A DNA stretch of 64,000 bases, taken from NCBI GenBank assembly GCA_038150305.1, contig JAYOTG010000006.1:1-64000 (forward strand). The letters are read 5' to 3'. The notes under the pieces are model-generated. The model was given only the letters and a program-made list of their open reading frames with translations, ran no database searches and was not told the origin of the DNA. The position numbers and the translations under genes are program-made. Of this stretch, positions 26,231 through 35,000 are shown piece by piece; positions within the stretch are counted from its first letter, which is position 1, and each line of letters starts with the position of its first letter. Source of the DNA: MGIIa-L3 sp038150305. GTDB lineage: Archaea > Thermoplasmatota > Poseidoniia > Poseidoniales > Poseidoniaceae.

Positions 26231-27220
26231 GTGGACGTTCAGGCGGCGCACGTCATCGCTGTGGCCCGAGGTGCCACCTTGCTGGCAGGGATGGGCGTCG
26301 CAGCATGGCTCGACCACCTCAACCGCCGCGTGCCAAACCGGCATTGGATCGTGTGGAGCCAGCCCGTGCTCCTGCTGTGGGTCCTCGACCTCGCCGTCAG
26401 GGAAGCCGATGCCGCCGTGTGGCTCACGATGTTGCTGCCATGGGCCTACGCCAGCGGTGCCGTGATTGGACGGCCGAGTTTGGCTGATTTGCGCGCCGGT
26501 TCCAAACTCGACCTCGCTGCGGTTCTGGTCTACCTGCTCGCGCTTGTGGGCCTGGTCTGGGGTGCTCAACTGCACGCGTCTGTGGAACCCATCGACCTCG
26601 TCTTGTGGAACCTCGAAGGCGCCCAAGCCCTGTGGTGGGAGCTGGTTGCGGTCACGTTGGTCCTCGTGGTGATCGACCTCGCATGGCGCCTTCGCTTGCT
26701 CCACGGCGGCGCTGACGCCAAGGCCCTGATGTGGGTGGCCATGCTCCTTCCCACGTGGGGGGCCATCACCTGGTTGTCCTCAGACAGCACCGTCGTGCTG
26801 GCCTTGCCGCCCGCGCTGTCCATTCTCCTTTGGGGAGGCTTCGCCTTCCTGCTCATTCCGCCGACGAACCTCGTCCGGAACGCCTACCGTGGCGACCTCA
26901 AGGGTCTCGGCGACCTTCGTCATGCCTTCCACGCCGAACGCATGCCCTTGCACGGGGTCAAGGACGCCCACGTTTGGATGCTCTCAGGCGTGGAGTCCGG
27001 CCTTGACGGGGTCGAGCGGGTGGTGCACCGCGTTCGCGCTCCACGTCGGACGCCGAGCGAAGAGGCCCTCAATGAAGCCATCATGGCGTTGGAGGCCCTT
27101 GAAGTGGAACGTGTGTGGGTCACCCGCAAAGTGCCGCTGCTCGTCGTGTTGTGGCCGGCCTGCGTCGCCGCTCTTGTGCTCGGTGATGTGGCGGGGTTGC
27201 TCTTCGCACCCCTGGTTTGA
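26231..27220 (+). CDS. Hypothetical multi-pass membrane protein
   Basis: The protein has about 329 residues and about seven hydrophobic segments, for example WSQPVLLLWVLDLAV, LAAVLVYLLALVGLVWGAQL, ELVAVTLVLVVIDLAW, LMWVAMLLPTWGAITWL and a C-terminal VPLLVVLWPACVAALVLG. A soluble segment of about 90 residues precedes the last helix. I recognise no family. The start is uncertain: GTG 26231 lies about 25 bp after CTATAAGG and suits a leaderless mRNA, but GTG 26210 is also in frame. It is divergent from the UPF0147 gene. Confidence 0.55.
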   Translation: MDVQAAHVIAVARGATLLAGMGVAAWLDHLNRRVPNRHWIVWSQPVLLLWVLDLAVREADAAVWLTMLLPWAYASGAVIGRPSLADLRAGSKLDLAAVLVYLLALVGLVWGAQLHASVEPIDLVLWNLEGAQALWWELVAVTLVLVVIDLAWRLRLLHGGADAKALMWVAMLLPTWGAITWLSSDSTVVLALPPALSILLWGGFAFLLIPPTNLVRNAYRGDLKGLGDLRHAFHAERMPLHGVKDAHVWMLSGVESGLDGVERVVHRVRAPRRTPSEEALNEAIMALEALEVERVWVTRKVPLLVVLWPACVAALVLGDVAGLLFAPLV

Positions 27221-27230
27221 CGCCTGGTGA

Positions 27231-27380
27231 TCAGGGTCCGCGGCGCTCCACGTTCTTGGGGCGCAGGCCCTTGTAGCCGCACTTGCGGCAGCGGGCGGCT
27301 CGCACCGCGTTGCGGGCGTTGCACTTCATGCAGATCTTGCGATGCAGCATGCGTGCTTCGGCCTCGGGGAAGCGAGCCAT
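27231..27380 (-). CDS. rpl40e: Large ribosomal subunit protein eL40
   Basis: This 49-residue basic protein is the archaeal/eukaryotic ribosomal protein eL40 (L40e). The zinc ribbon CMKC...CRKC, the start ARFPEAEARMLHRKICMKC and the basic end KGLRPKNVERRG match the family over its whole length. ATG 27380 is chosen by family length; TCAAATAG lies about 24 bp upstream as a possible TATA box. eL40 marks the sequence as non-bacterial. Confidence 0.92.
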   Translation of the reverse strand: MARFPEAEARMLHRKICMKCNARNAVRAARCRKCGYKGLRPKNVERRGP

Positions 27381-27472
27381 GAGCCGGCGACCGCCTCCCC
27401 CTATTTGAGCGCACCGCAGCCCACTTGTGACCGTCAAGCGAGCGTTGAAGCCCCGTCTCCCGATGGAAGGGC

Positions 27473-28243
27473 ATGCGGATGACGCGCCTGCCGGGCATCC
27501 ACCACGACGCGAATTGCGTCGTGGTTCAGGGTGAGGCCTCCGTGGTGCTCATCGACGCGGGTACGTCGTGGTACCAAGCGCTTCAGGTCGAGCGCATCTT
27601 GGGGTTGATCGACGAAGCGGTGCAACCCGAGCATCTGCTGCTGACCAGCCGCAGGTATCCGTTTTCGGGTGCGGCCGCTCATTTTGTCGAACGGTGGCCG
27701 GGCCTGCGCGTCCACGTGGGCGAAGCCGGTGTGGCCGCACTCGAAACAGGCGATTTCTTCTCCACATGGGCCAACCGGTACGACTCGGACATGCCCGCCG
27801 TTCATGCAGAGCCAGTGGCCGACATGGACATGATTGCCCTTGGCGACGGAGGCGTACAGGCCATGGCCCTGCCGGGCCACGCGCCGGAGGGACTCGGCTT
27901 CCTGGTCGAGGACCGCTCGACGATGGTCGTTGGAGCCGCGCTGCCCCGGGCCGACCTTCCGGCACGGCTGGATTTGCCAGGTTCCTCCCTGCTGGACCAC
28001 GTGGCCAGCCTGACGCGTCTGCTTTCCCTTGACCTCGAAGCCGTGGTGCCGATGCGTGGCCCTGCCATTCGTGGGGCTCAGCACGTGCGAGAGGTGCTCT
28101 CCCGTCATCTGGAGCACTTTCAGTTGGTGCTCGAGGACGAGGGTCGAAAACCGCGTGGTTGGGCCAGACCAGCGCCGTCCGCGCTGTGGTTGACCCCAAG
28201 GGATCCGTGGCCGCTGGAGGAGCGTGAACAGCCGTCCGCATGA
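27473..28243 (+). CDS. Metallo-beta-lactamase-fold protein lacking the metal-binding HxHxDH motif
   Basis: The 256-residue protein has the fold landmarks of the MBL superfamily: NCVVVQGEASVVLIDAGT near the start, the strand LLLT before the first metal loop, and MALPGHAPEGLGFLVED later. Where active members read THxHxDHxGG, this one has TSRRYPFSG (residues 58-66), so the first-site ligands are all gone, while the later PGH histidine is kept. It is probably not a standard zinc hydrolase; it may bind ligand or partners. Its stop abuts the stop of the next gene on the other strand. Confidence 0.6.
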   Translation: MRMTRLPGIHHDANCVVVQGEASVVLIDAGTSWYQALQVERILGLIDEAVQPEHLLLTSRRYPFSGAAAHFVERWPGLRVHVGEAGVAALETGDFFSTWANRYDSDMPAVHAEPVADMDMIALGDGGVQAMALPGHAPEGLGFLVEDRSTMVVGAALPRADLPARLDLPGSSLLDHVASLTRLLSLDLEAVVPMRGPAIRGAQHVREVLSRHLEHFQLVLEDEGRKPRGWARPAPSALWLTPRDPWPLEEREQPSA

Positions 28244-28816
28244 TCACATCGGCGCAATCAGACGATGGTCGGGTCCAACGACCAAGGTGCTGCGCCGCCG
28301 CGGATAGCGACGCGAGGTCGGGCGGACCGGGACCTGCGTATCGAGCGTCGTCCCTTGCCAATCAAGCGTCACGTGCGTCCCACGCACGGTGGCGATGATG
28401 GCATCCTCGCCAACCCGCAACGATGCGACGGGACCGTCCATCTGGGCGAGGGTGCTGAAGGCCTCAGTCTCGAGGTCCACCACGGCAACCGTCCCGTTTG
28501 AGGTGGCCACCATCACGTCACCATGTTCCGTCGGGCTTGCGGCCAGCGCTCGAATTCGACCCGCGTTAAGTTCGACGCGAGCAGCGACTGTAGCGAGTTC
28601 CATGGGAATCACGTGAAGCCGTCCGTGCGCATCGCCGACCAAGAGGATGTCTTGCCCCTGGCGGTTCGGCATCGTCAGCAACACGCTTGGGACAGAGGCG
28701 ATGGTCACGCGACGCTCGCGGTGACCAGGGACGCGGAGGTTGATTGAGCCGTCGTCGTGAGCGACGACGGTGGTGTGTCCACTGATGAGGGAGCGAACGA
28801 CGGTTTTGCTGCGCAT
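28244..28816 (-). CDS. Hypothetical beta-propeller-like protein
   Basis: The 190-residue protein is made of short beta-strand repeats ending in aspartate-glycine turns, such as VVAHDDGSINLRV, LLVGDAHGRLHVIPM, VMVATSNGTVAVVDLETEAF and VRGTHVTLDWQGTTL. This looks like four WD40 or PQQ-style blades, too few for a closed propeller alone. It has no signal peptide. No family is recognised. It lies downstream of the small zinc-ribbon gene on the same strand with a hairpin between them. Confidence 0.55.
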   Translation of the reverse strand: MRSKTVVRSLISGHTTVVAHDDGSINLRVPGHRERRVTIASVPSVLLTMPNRQGQDILLVGDAHGRLHVIPMELATVAARVELNAGRIRALAASPTEHGDVMVATSNGTVAVVDLETEAFSTLAQMDGPVASLRVGEDAIIATVRGTHVTLDWQGTTLDTQVPVRPTSRRYPRRRSTLVVGPDHRLIAPM

Positions 28817-28839
28817 ACCTTGGAACTGAACGCCGGGGG

Positions 28840-28871
28840 TTCACCTACGTTACCAAGGGGGTAGGTGTGAA
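28840..28871. promoter_or_regulatory. Imperfect inverted repeat between two minus-strand genes
   Basis: TTCACCTAC at 28840-28848 pairs with GTAGGTGTGAA at 28861-28871, with one bulge and a 12-nt loop containing a G-run. It sits in the 72-bp gap upstream of the propeller-like gene and downstream of the zinc-ribbon gene. It could be an operator or a transcript-end hairpin; neither is proven. Confidence 0.35.
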
Positions 28872-28888
28872 ACTGAAAGTGAAGGTGA

Positions 28889-29155
28889 TCAGTAGTAATC
28901 GTCCTGTTTGTTCGTCTTTTTCCACGAACGGTAGCACGATTTGCAGACGCGAACGCGGTTCTTTCGGACGATTACGGACTTGCCCCACATGTCCTCGGCG
29001 TCGGTCACGGAGAGGGAGCGTCCGCCCATGGTGCTGTCCGCCCAGCCCTCACAGCCGTTGACGCCACAGGGTTCCTTCCCGGTTTTCGCATCCTTTTTTT
29101 TCTCGTCGTCGCCGGTCTTCGCTTGGTTCGCCCTTGCGCGTGCCTTGAAGCCCAT
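28889..29155 (-). CDS. Small basic protein with paired cysteines (zinc ribbon-like)
   Basis: The 88-residue protein has a lysine-rich N terminus (about 28 residues) and then CGVNGC ... CKSCYRSW, four cysteines that could bind one zinc, followed by a charged tail ending QDDYY. I recognise no family, but the compact layout and position 43 bp after TFB on the same strand suggest a nucleic-acid-associated protein. The function is unassigned. Confidence 0.6.
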   Translation of the reverse strand: MGFKARARANQAKTGDDEKKKDAKTGKEPCGVNGCEGWADSTMGGRSLSVTDAEDMWGKSVIVRKNRVRVCKSCYRSWKKTNKQDDYY

Positions 29156-29198
29156 GCGAGCGGGTCAAGTGCCCGACACAAGAAGGTTCGGACGCCGT

Positions 29199-30170
29199 TC
29201 AGGAGCGCTCTTCCATCCGGTCGAGGAGCACCAAGGTTTCGTTGATGATGCGAACCAAGCCACGGAGCGTCACTTCCGAGACGTTTGCGATGCGGCAAAT
29301 CTCAGACTGGGTGCGGGGCGTCTCTGAGGTTTGCGAGGCCTGGTAGATGATGGCCGCAGCGACGCCCATGGGCTTCTTGCCCTGCCAGACTTCGTCGTGC
29401 GGGGCGATCCTGTTCCAAATCTCGTCCACGTTAAGGCGGAAGGAGGGCGGCAAACCCAGGTCGTTGATGAAGCGGTCAAAGTACTGGTCTGGGCCGCTCA
29501 CGCGGTGCAGGTTGAGCTCGCGGGATGCTTTGCGGATCAGGCGAGAAAGCTCCTTTTCGTCCACCCCAAAGGATTCGCACAACTCAGGAATCTGACGGGG
29601 CAAGCGTTCCTCCCGCGCAACAAGGTAAGTGCACGCAGCGGTCACGCCGGCGATGGAGCGTCCGGTCACGAATCCCTTGGAGGAGAGGTGCCGGTAGAGG
29701 CGGGCCACTTCTTCCTGAAGGGAGATGGGAAGTCCTGAGCGATCACGGATGAACTGGTTGGCCTTGACGAGGTTTCGCTCACGGGAACGACGGGTCTTGG
29801 ATCGCTCGTCGATCACGCGTCGTCGTCGCCAGTCTCGGCGTGCCTGTGCGCTCATGCCATGCGAAGCGGCGGAACCCGAAGACAGGTCGCGCGCGTCAAT
29901 GCTCGTGTTCAACCCGCGGTCAGCAAGCCGGTTGGTCATCGGCGCTCCTGTGCGGGCGCGGTCTTCACCGCGGTCCCGGTTGGTCCATTCCGCTCCAGGA
30001 TCGATCAGGTTGTCGTCGGCAATGAGGCCGCAGACGTTGCAGACCACTTCGCCACGGCTCATGTCCATGTGCCAGTCCACAGCGCCACAGTCCTCGCACG
30101 GCGAAGAGTGGCCGTCGAGGGTGCGACGTGGCTTGTTCTGGGCTTGATGGCGGGGGTATGTACGGTCCAA
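29199..30170 (-). CDS. tfb: Transcription initiation factor B (TFB)
   Basis: TFB bridges TBP-bound promoter DNA and archaeal RNA polymerase. The protein has the N-terminal zinc ribbon (C25, C28, C44, C47 in CEDCG and CNVCGL), the linker WTNRDRG...RTGAPMT, and two cyclin repeats (SLQEEVARLYRHLSSKGFVTGRS and LNVDEIWNRIAPHDEVWQGKKP) with the helix-turn-helix IANVSEVTLRGLV. No ATG fits the start. TTG 30170 (323 residues) follows AAGGAG by 8 nt and is my choice. A strong TATA box lies about 40 bp upstream. Confidence 0.9.
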   Translation of the reverse strand: MDRTYPRHQAQNKPRRTLDGHSSPCEDCGAVDWHMDMSRGEVVCNVCGLIADDNLIDPGAEWTNRDRGEDRARTGAPMTNRLADRGLNTSIDARDLSSGSAASHGMSAQARRDWRRRRVIDERSKTRRSRERNLVKANQFIRDRSGLPISLQEEVARLYRHLSSKGFVTGRSIAGVTAACTYLVAREERLPRQIPELCESFGVDEKELSRLIRKASRELNLHRVSGPDQYFDRFINDLGLPPSFRLNVDEIWNRIAPHDEVWQGKKPMGVAAAIIYQASQTSETPRTQSEICRIANVSEVTLRGLVRIINETLVLLDRMEERS

Positions 30171-30205
30171 CTTCTCAACTCCTTGTTCAATAGTGGTTTT
30201 CCAGA

Positions 30206-30213
30206 GTATATAA
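30206..30213 (-). promoter_or_regulatory. TATA box of tfb
   Basis: On the minus strand this reads TTATATAC, one of the best TATA matches in the window, in an A+T-rich divergent region. It predicts a start of transcription near 30184, leaving a leader of about 14 nt that holds the AAGGAG ribosome-binding site. Confidence 0.55.
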
Positions 30214-30395
30214 TTGTGCGTCCGAACGGTGCAAACAGAATCCGAAGGCTGTGCGTGTTTACCTTCCAATTCGGTGCAACAAATGCACCAAGGTGGAAAC
30301 GGTGAACCTTGTTAAATCTCAGCACCATATTCTCATGAGGTCGACTCAGGCAGGTTGATGGAGCGGTCATGCCGACCTCGGCTCGGAGTGAGCAC

Positions 30396-31697
30396 ATGCC
30401 AGCGACCGTCGTCTTGGGTGCGCAATGGGGCGACGAGGGCAAAGGCAAGCTGGTGGACCGGCTGGCCGAAGGCGCGAGCATGGTGGCCCGCTTCCAAGGC
30501 GGCAACAACGCCGGCCACACCGTCGTCCTTGGCGAGCGGGTGCTGAAGTTCCACCTCCTTCCTTCGGGCATCACCCGCGAAGACTGCAGGCTCGTCCTTG
30601 GGGACGGTATGGTGATCGACCCGTGGGTCCTCGACCAAGAGCTGCAAGGCTGGACCGCTGAGACCGGCCAAGAGGTCCGTGGGCACCGCCTGTTCATCTC
30701 CGAGCGCGCCCACATCATCCTCCGTTACCACCGGTTGTTGGACGGTTTGGACACCGTCATCGGGACCACCGGGCGCGGCATCGGTCCGACCTACGCGGAC
30801 AAGATCAACCGGATTGGCGTCCGCTTCGGTGACGTCGTCGAACTGCTTGCGGACGACGCGGCCTTGTCAGCGATGGCCGAACGCATGACCGCCTCGCTCG
30901 CCGCGGGTGGTTTGGACGAGCCGATCACGGCGGCCAGTTTGCACGAGGACCTCGCGTGGGTCAACGCCACCTACGCTTCCTCCATCGCCAACACCGGCCT
31001 CATGCTCGACCACGCCCTGTCGCTTGGAGAACGCATCATCCTCGAAGGAGCCCAAGGCTGCCTCCTCGACATCGACCAGGGGACCTATCCGTTCGTGACC
31101 TCCTCGGTCACCTCGCGTGGCAACGCCACCCATGGCGCCGGCATTCATCCGGGTCACGTGGACGAGGTCATTGGCATCACGAAGGCCTACATCACCCGGG
31201 TCGGCAACGGCGCCATGCCTACCGAACTCGAGGACGAGATTGGGCATCATCTGGGAACGGTCGGCCACGAGTTCGGCACCACGACCGGTCGCAAGCGACG
31301 TTGCGGCTGGTTCGATGCCGTCGTGATGCGGCACGCCCAGCGTGTGAACGGCTTCACGTCGCTCGCTCTGACCAAGCTCGACGTGCTCGGGGGCCTCGAT
31401 ACGCTGCGCATCTGCGTCGGGTACCGCCTCGACGGCCACGACATCACCGAGATGCCGGCGAGCGCCTCCGCCCTTGCCCGCTGCGAACCCATCTACCTCG
31501 ACAGGCCCGGCTTCGAGGCCTTGACCGACGAGGGTTGGCTCAACTGGGCGCGCCGCGCCAACGCCAACGGCCTTGGCTTCGCTGCGCTCCCTCAGGCCGC
31601 GCAAGACTACATCGCTCGTCTCGAAGCCCTGACCGGCGTCACCGTATCCAGCGTCGGCGTGGGTCCAGATCGCGACGCGACCATCGACCGGGCTTGA
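30396..31697 (+). CDS. purA: Adenylosuccinate synthetase
   Basis: PurA joins IMP and aspartate using GTP in the first committed step to AMP. The 433-residue protein shows the P-loop-like start VVLGAQWGDEGKGKLVD, the IMP loop FQGGNNAGHTV, GTTGRGIGPTYADK, EGAQGCLLDIDQGTYPFVTSS, the arginine loop TTGRKRRCGWFDAV and LTKLDVLGG. ATG 30396 follows GGAG by a good spacing; an in-frame ATG at 30369 would add 9 residues. It is divergent from tfb across about 225 bp of A+T-rich sequence. Confidence 0.95.
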   Translation: MPATVVLGAQWGDEGKGKLVDRLAEGASMVARFQGGNNAGHTVVLGERVLKFHLLPSGITREDCRLVLGDGMVIDPWVLDQELQGWTAETGQEVRGHRLFISERAHIILRYHRLLDGLDTVIGTTGRGIGPTYADKINRIGVRFGDVVELLADDAALSAMAERMTASLAAGGLDEPITAASLHEDLAWVNATYASSIANTGLMLDHALSLGERIILEGAQGCLLDIDQGTYPFVTSSVTSRGNATHGAGIHPGHVDEVIGITKAYITRVGNGAMPTELEDEIGHHLGTVGHEFGTTTGRKRRCGWFDAVVMRHAQRVNGFTSLALTKLDVLGGLDTLRICVGYRLDGHDITEMPASASALARCEPIYLDRPGFEALTDEGWLNWARRANANGLGFAALPQAAQDYIARLEALTGVTVSSVGVGPDRDATIDRA

Positions 31698-31727
31698 GGC
31701 CTCGACCCCGTCGCGCTTCCACAGGGA

Positions 31728-31735
31728 TGATATGC
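31728..31735 (+). promoter_or_regulatory. TATA-like box of tRNA-Ala
   Basis: TGATATGC is centred about 26 bp before the first base of the tRNA, in a short gap after purA. The spacing fits an archaeal TATA box driving the tRNA. Confidence 0.35.
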
Positions 31736-31757
31736 AACCGGCCTACCGGCAGGGCAG

Positions 31758-31830
31758 GGGCGCTTAGCTCAGTTGGAAGAGCGTCTGGTTTGCAACCAGA
31801 AGGCCGGGGGTTCAAATCCCCCAGCGTCCA
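31758..31830 (+). tRNA. tRNA-Ala (anticodon UGC)
   Basis: The 73-nt sequence folds into a full cloverleaf. Acceptor GGGCGCT pairs with AGCGTCC, the D stem is GCTC/GAGC, and the anticodon stem TCTGG/CCAGA has loop TTTGCAA, giving anticodon TGC. The variable loop is AGGCC and the T stem GGGGG/CCCCC has loop TTCAAAT. The third acceptor pair is G3-U70 and the discriminator is A, the identity signals for alanine. No CCA is encoded and no intron is present. Confidence 0.95.
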
Positions 31831-32005
31831 CTTTGCCTCCTGCTGTTGCTGGCGTGGACGCTTTGCCACGGGCTTCCCTCGCTACGCTCAGTCCAGCCCG
31901 TTGGCCCCAGCGTCCCTGATGGCTATGCATGCGATGGAGTCCGATTCTGAGTTGGTACCACGAGCGTTGCCGAAGTCTCTTTGTTTGCGACGGAATGGTT
32001 GAATC

Positions 32006-35000
32006 ATGCGCGTGTGGATGGTGACCGCCATTCTGCTGGCCGTCGCGCTCGCACCGGTGTTCGATGCACCCACCGAATTGGGCGATGTTTCGCACGACGT
32101 CCAGCCTTCCAGCCCGCTGCAGGCCACCGTCTCGCCCAGCACGGGCTGGACCGCCGGCGGCCAGGAGGTCACCATCACCGGCAGCGGGTTCCTCGACCTG
32201 GCGGACAGGAACGTGACCGACGATGGGCAGACCCACCAATGGGCGCAGACGACGGCGGATTACAGCGATGAAGCCGGCCGGTGGAATGCCGTGGCCGTGG
32301 ATTCAAACGGCCATGTCCACGTGGTTCACATCAAAGATACGAGTTACCAACTCCGGCACAGCGTCTATGACGGGACGAGTTGGAGTTCTTCGGCCATCAA
32401 AAATTGCGGACACACCTATTGTTGGGACGTTCACATGGTCATCGACGGCAACGATGAGCTTCACGTGGCGTACACGACCTACACCCAATGGGCTGAAACG
32501 CTGCAGTACATGCACTACGACGGCACCACGTGGACCAGCTCAGAGGCCTCACCAAGCGCCCTCTTCGGGCCGGTGGGCATCGCCGTCGACTCGAACAATC
32601 ACCCGCACATCTCCTACGCCGCCAACGGGCAATACTGCGGCAATGGCCTCCGCCTTGCTTCACATGACGGCACCGGGTGGTCGAACCAAGGGGTCGACGT
32701 CGGAAGCATTCGGGGTTGCGATTCGGCGATTCTGATCGACGAGAACGACCACACCTACATCGCCTACCAAGACCGCAGCGCATCGAAATTGAAGATCGCC
32801 ACGGACAAGAACGGCCAATGGGACGACTACACCGTCAACACAGGGAGCCATCCAAGCGACATTTACCCTGGCTACATGACGTCGATGGCCATGGACACAC
32901 AAGGCCAGTTTCACATCGCCCATTTTGAGGAGCAAGACGACGATTTGCGGTATTCAACCGGCGCTCCAGGCGGGCCGTGGACCACCACCGTCGTCGATGC
33001 CTCAGGGCACACGGGACGCGACCCCTCCATCGCCGTTGACGCCGCGGACCGACCGCACATCGTGTACCACACGTGGACCGGTCAGAACCTGAAATACGCC
33101 ACGCTCGACTCGCCCACGTCCAACTGGGCCGTCACCACCCTCGCGAACACGGGCGATGTGGGAGAAGGAAACGCCATCGTCATCGATTCGAGTGGCGTCA
33201 TGCACGTGCCGTTCAACGACGCAACAACGGGCTACATGGAGTACATGTCGAAATCCACGGGATTGAGCATCACGGACGAGGTCACGGTTGAATTCGGTCA
33301 GCTTGGCGCCGTGACGGCCGATGTGGTCAGCGACACGACGATCCACGTGACCACGCCCAGCGTCGGCTCTGCGGGGACGGTCGACCTCACGCTGGTCGAC
33401 AAGGACGGGAACGAACACCTGCTGTCCTCCTCCTTCGAGTTCATTGATCAGAACGACCTCGATGGCGACGGCGTGCAGAATGCCGACGACGATTGTCCCA
33501 ACGATGCGGGGACCTCCACGCAGGACCTGGACGGCTGTCCTGACGACGACGGCGACGGCTACAGCGACGCCGGCGACGCCTTCCCCGACGACGCCAACGA
33601 GTGGGAGGACAGCGACGGCGACGGTGTGGGCAACAACGCCGACGCCTTCCCCAACGATGCCACCGAGACCTTCGACAGCGACGGTGACGGCGTGGGCGAC
33701 AACAGCGACATGTTCCCCTTCAACGCCTTCGAGACCTTCGATTCCGACGGCGACGGCGTGGGCGACAACGGTGACGCCTTCCCGAACGACGCCTCAGAAT
33801 CCGCCGACACGGACGGTGACGGCGTGGGCGACAACGCCGATGCCTTCCCGACAAACGCCTTTGAGCAGTACGATTCCGACGCCGACGGCGTCGGCGACAA
33901 CACGGACGCCTTCCCGAACGATGCGAGCGAGTCCGCCGATACCGACGGTGATGGCGTGGGCGACAACGCCGACGCCTTCCCGAACGACGCGAGTGAATCC
34001 GTGGATTCCGACGGCGACGGCATCGGTGACAACGCCGATGCCTATCCAAACAACGCCAACGAATCGATGGATACCGACGGCGACGGCATCGGCGACGCGG
34101 CCGATCAATGCCCCGACACCGAGAGTGGCGTCACGGTTGATGCCAACGGATGCGTCCTCGACGGCGACAACGACGGCGTTCCTGACGTCAACGACCAATG
34201 TCCAGAGGTGGACGCCTCGGACCTCGATGAGAACGGTGACGGATGCCTCGACGACGACGACGGTGACGGGGTGCTCAACCCGCAGGACGACTGCCCCTCA
34301 ACAGAGGGCGGCGCTGAGGTCTCGGAACAAGGCTGCAGCGAAGCCCAACTGAGGCTTCTGGACGAGGATTCCGACGGCGTCTCCGACTTCGAAGACGTCT
34401 GCCCCTTCACGCCTCCAAACACCGTCGTCAACGCCGTGGGCTGCGTGGACGTGGTTGAAGAGGACGGTGAGGAAGCGACAACCTCCGGGCTGGCCTCCTT
34501 CTTTGCAGGACAGAACGATCCGGTGCGCACCACCGTGAGCATTGGCGCTGTCTTGCTGGCCCTGTTTAGCCTGCTCCAAACGAACGCCGTGGCGGCGATG
34601 CTTCCCGAGACCTTCCGCTGGATGCAGGTGCTTCGCAAGAACGCCAAACTCACCGAGGAAGAACGCGAGGAGCTGCGCTATTTGCAGTCCATCACGCAAG
34701 CCTACCACCACCTCCCGCAGGAGTTCGCCGACGAACTCGACCAACTGAAGGCCGACCTCACGGGCCGTTACACCAACAACGAGATCACGAAAGAGACGAG
34801 GGAGAAGCTGTTCACCCTCATCGAGGACCTGCGCGGCTCGACGCCAGAGGAATTGTACCGCATCGCCCACAACGAGGCCTACTTTGGGCTCGCCGGCGCC
34901 ATCGACTCAGAGGACAGGACGAGGCTGCTTCACGAGAAGCTGGCCATGAGCGACGAGGGCGTGAACCCTGTGTCCACCTCGGCCGCCCTTCCCGGTCAGG

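Noticed and set aside
31758..31830. Reading the tRNA anticodon as GCA (Cys)
   Set aside because: Placing the 7-nt loop TTTGCAA on the stem TCTGG/CCAGA puts TGC at positions 34-36. The G3-U70 pair and discriminator A confirm alanine.
31831..32005. A possible short gene after tRNA-Ala
   Set aside because: The 175-bp gap has no frame with a start, ribosome-binding site or family-like sequence; I see only the leader of the surface-protein gene.
33444..34352. Long overlapping frames rich in Thr/Pro or Arg across the calcium repeats, and a CRISPR-like look
   Set aside because: The repeats are in frame with a thrombospondin type 3 protein and have no unique spacers; the other frames are shadows of the repeat.
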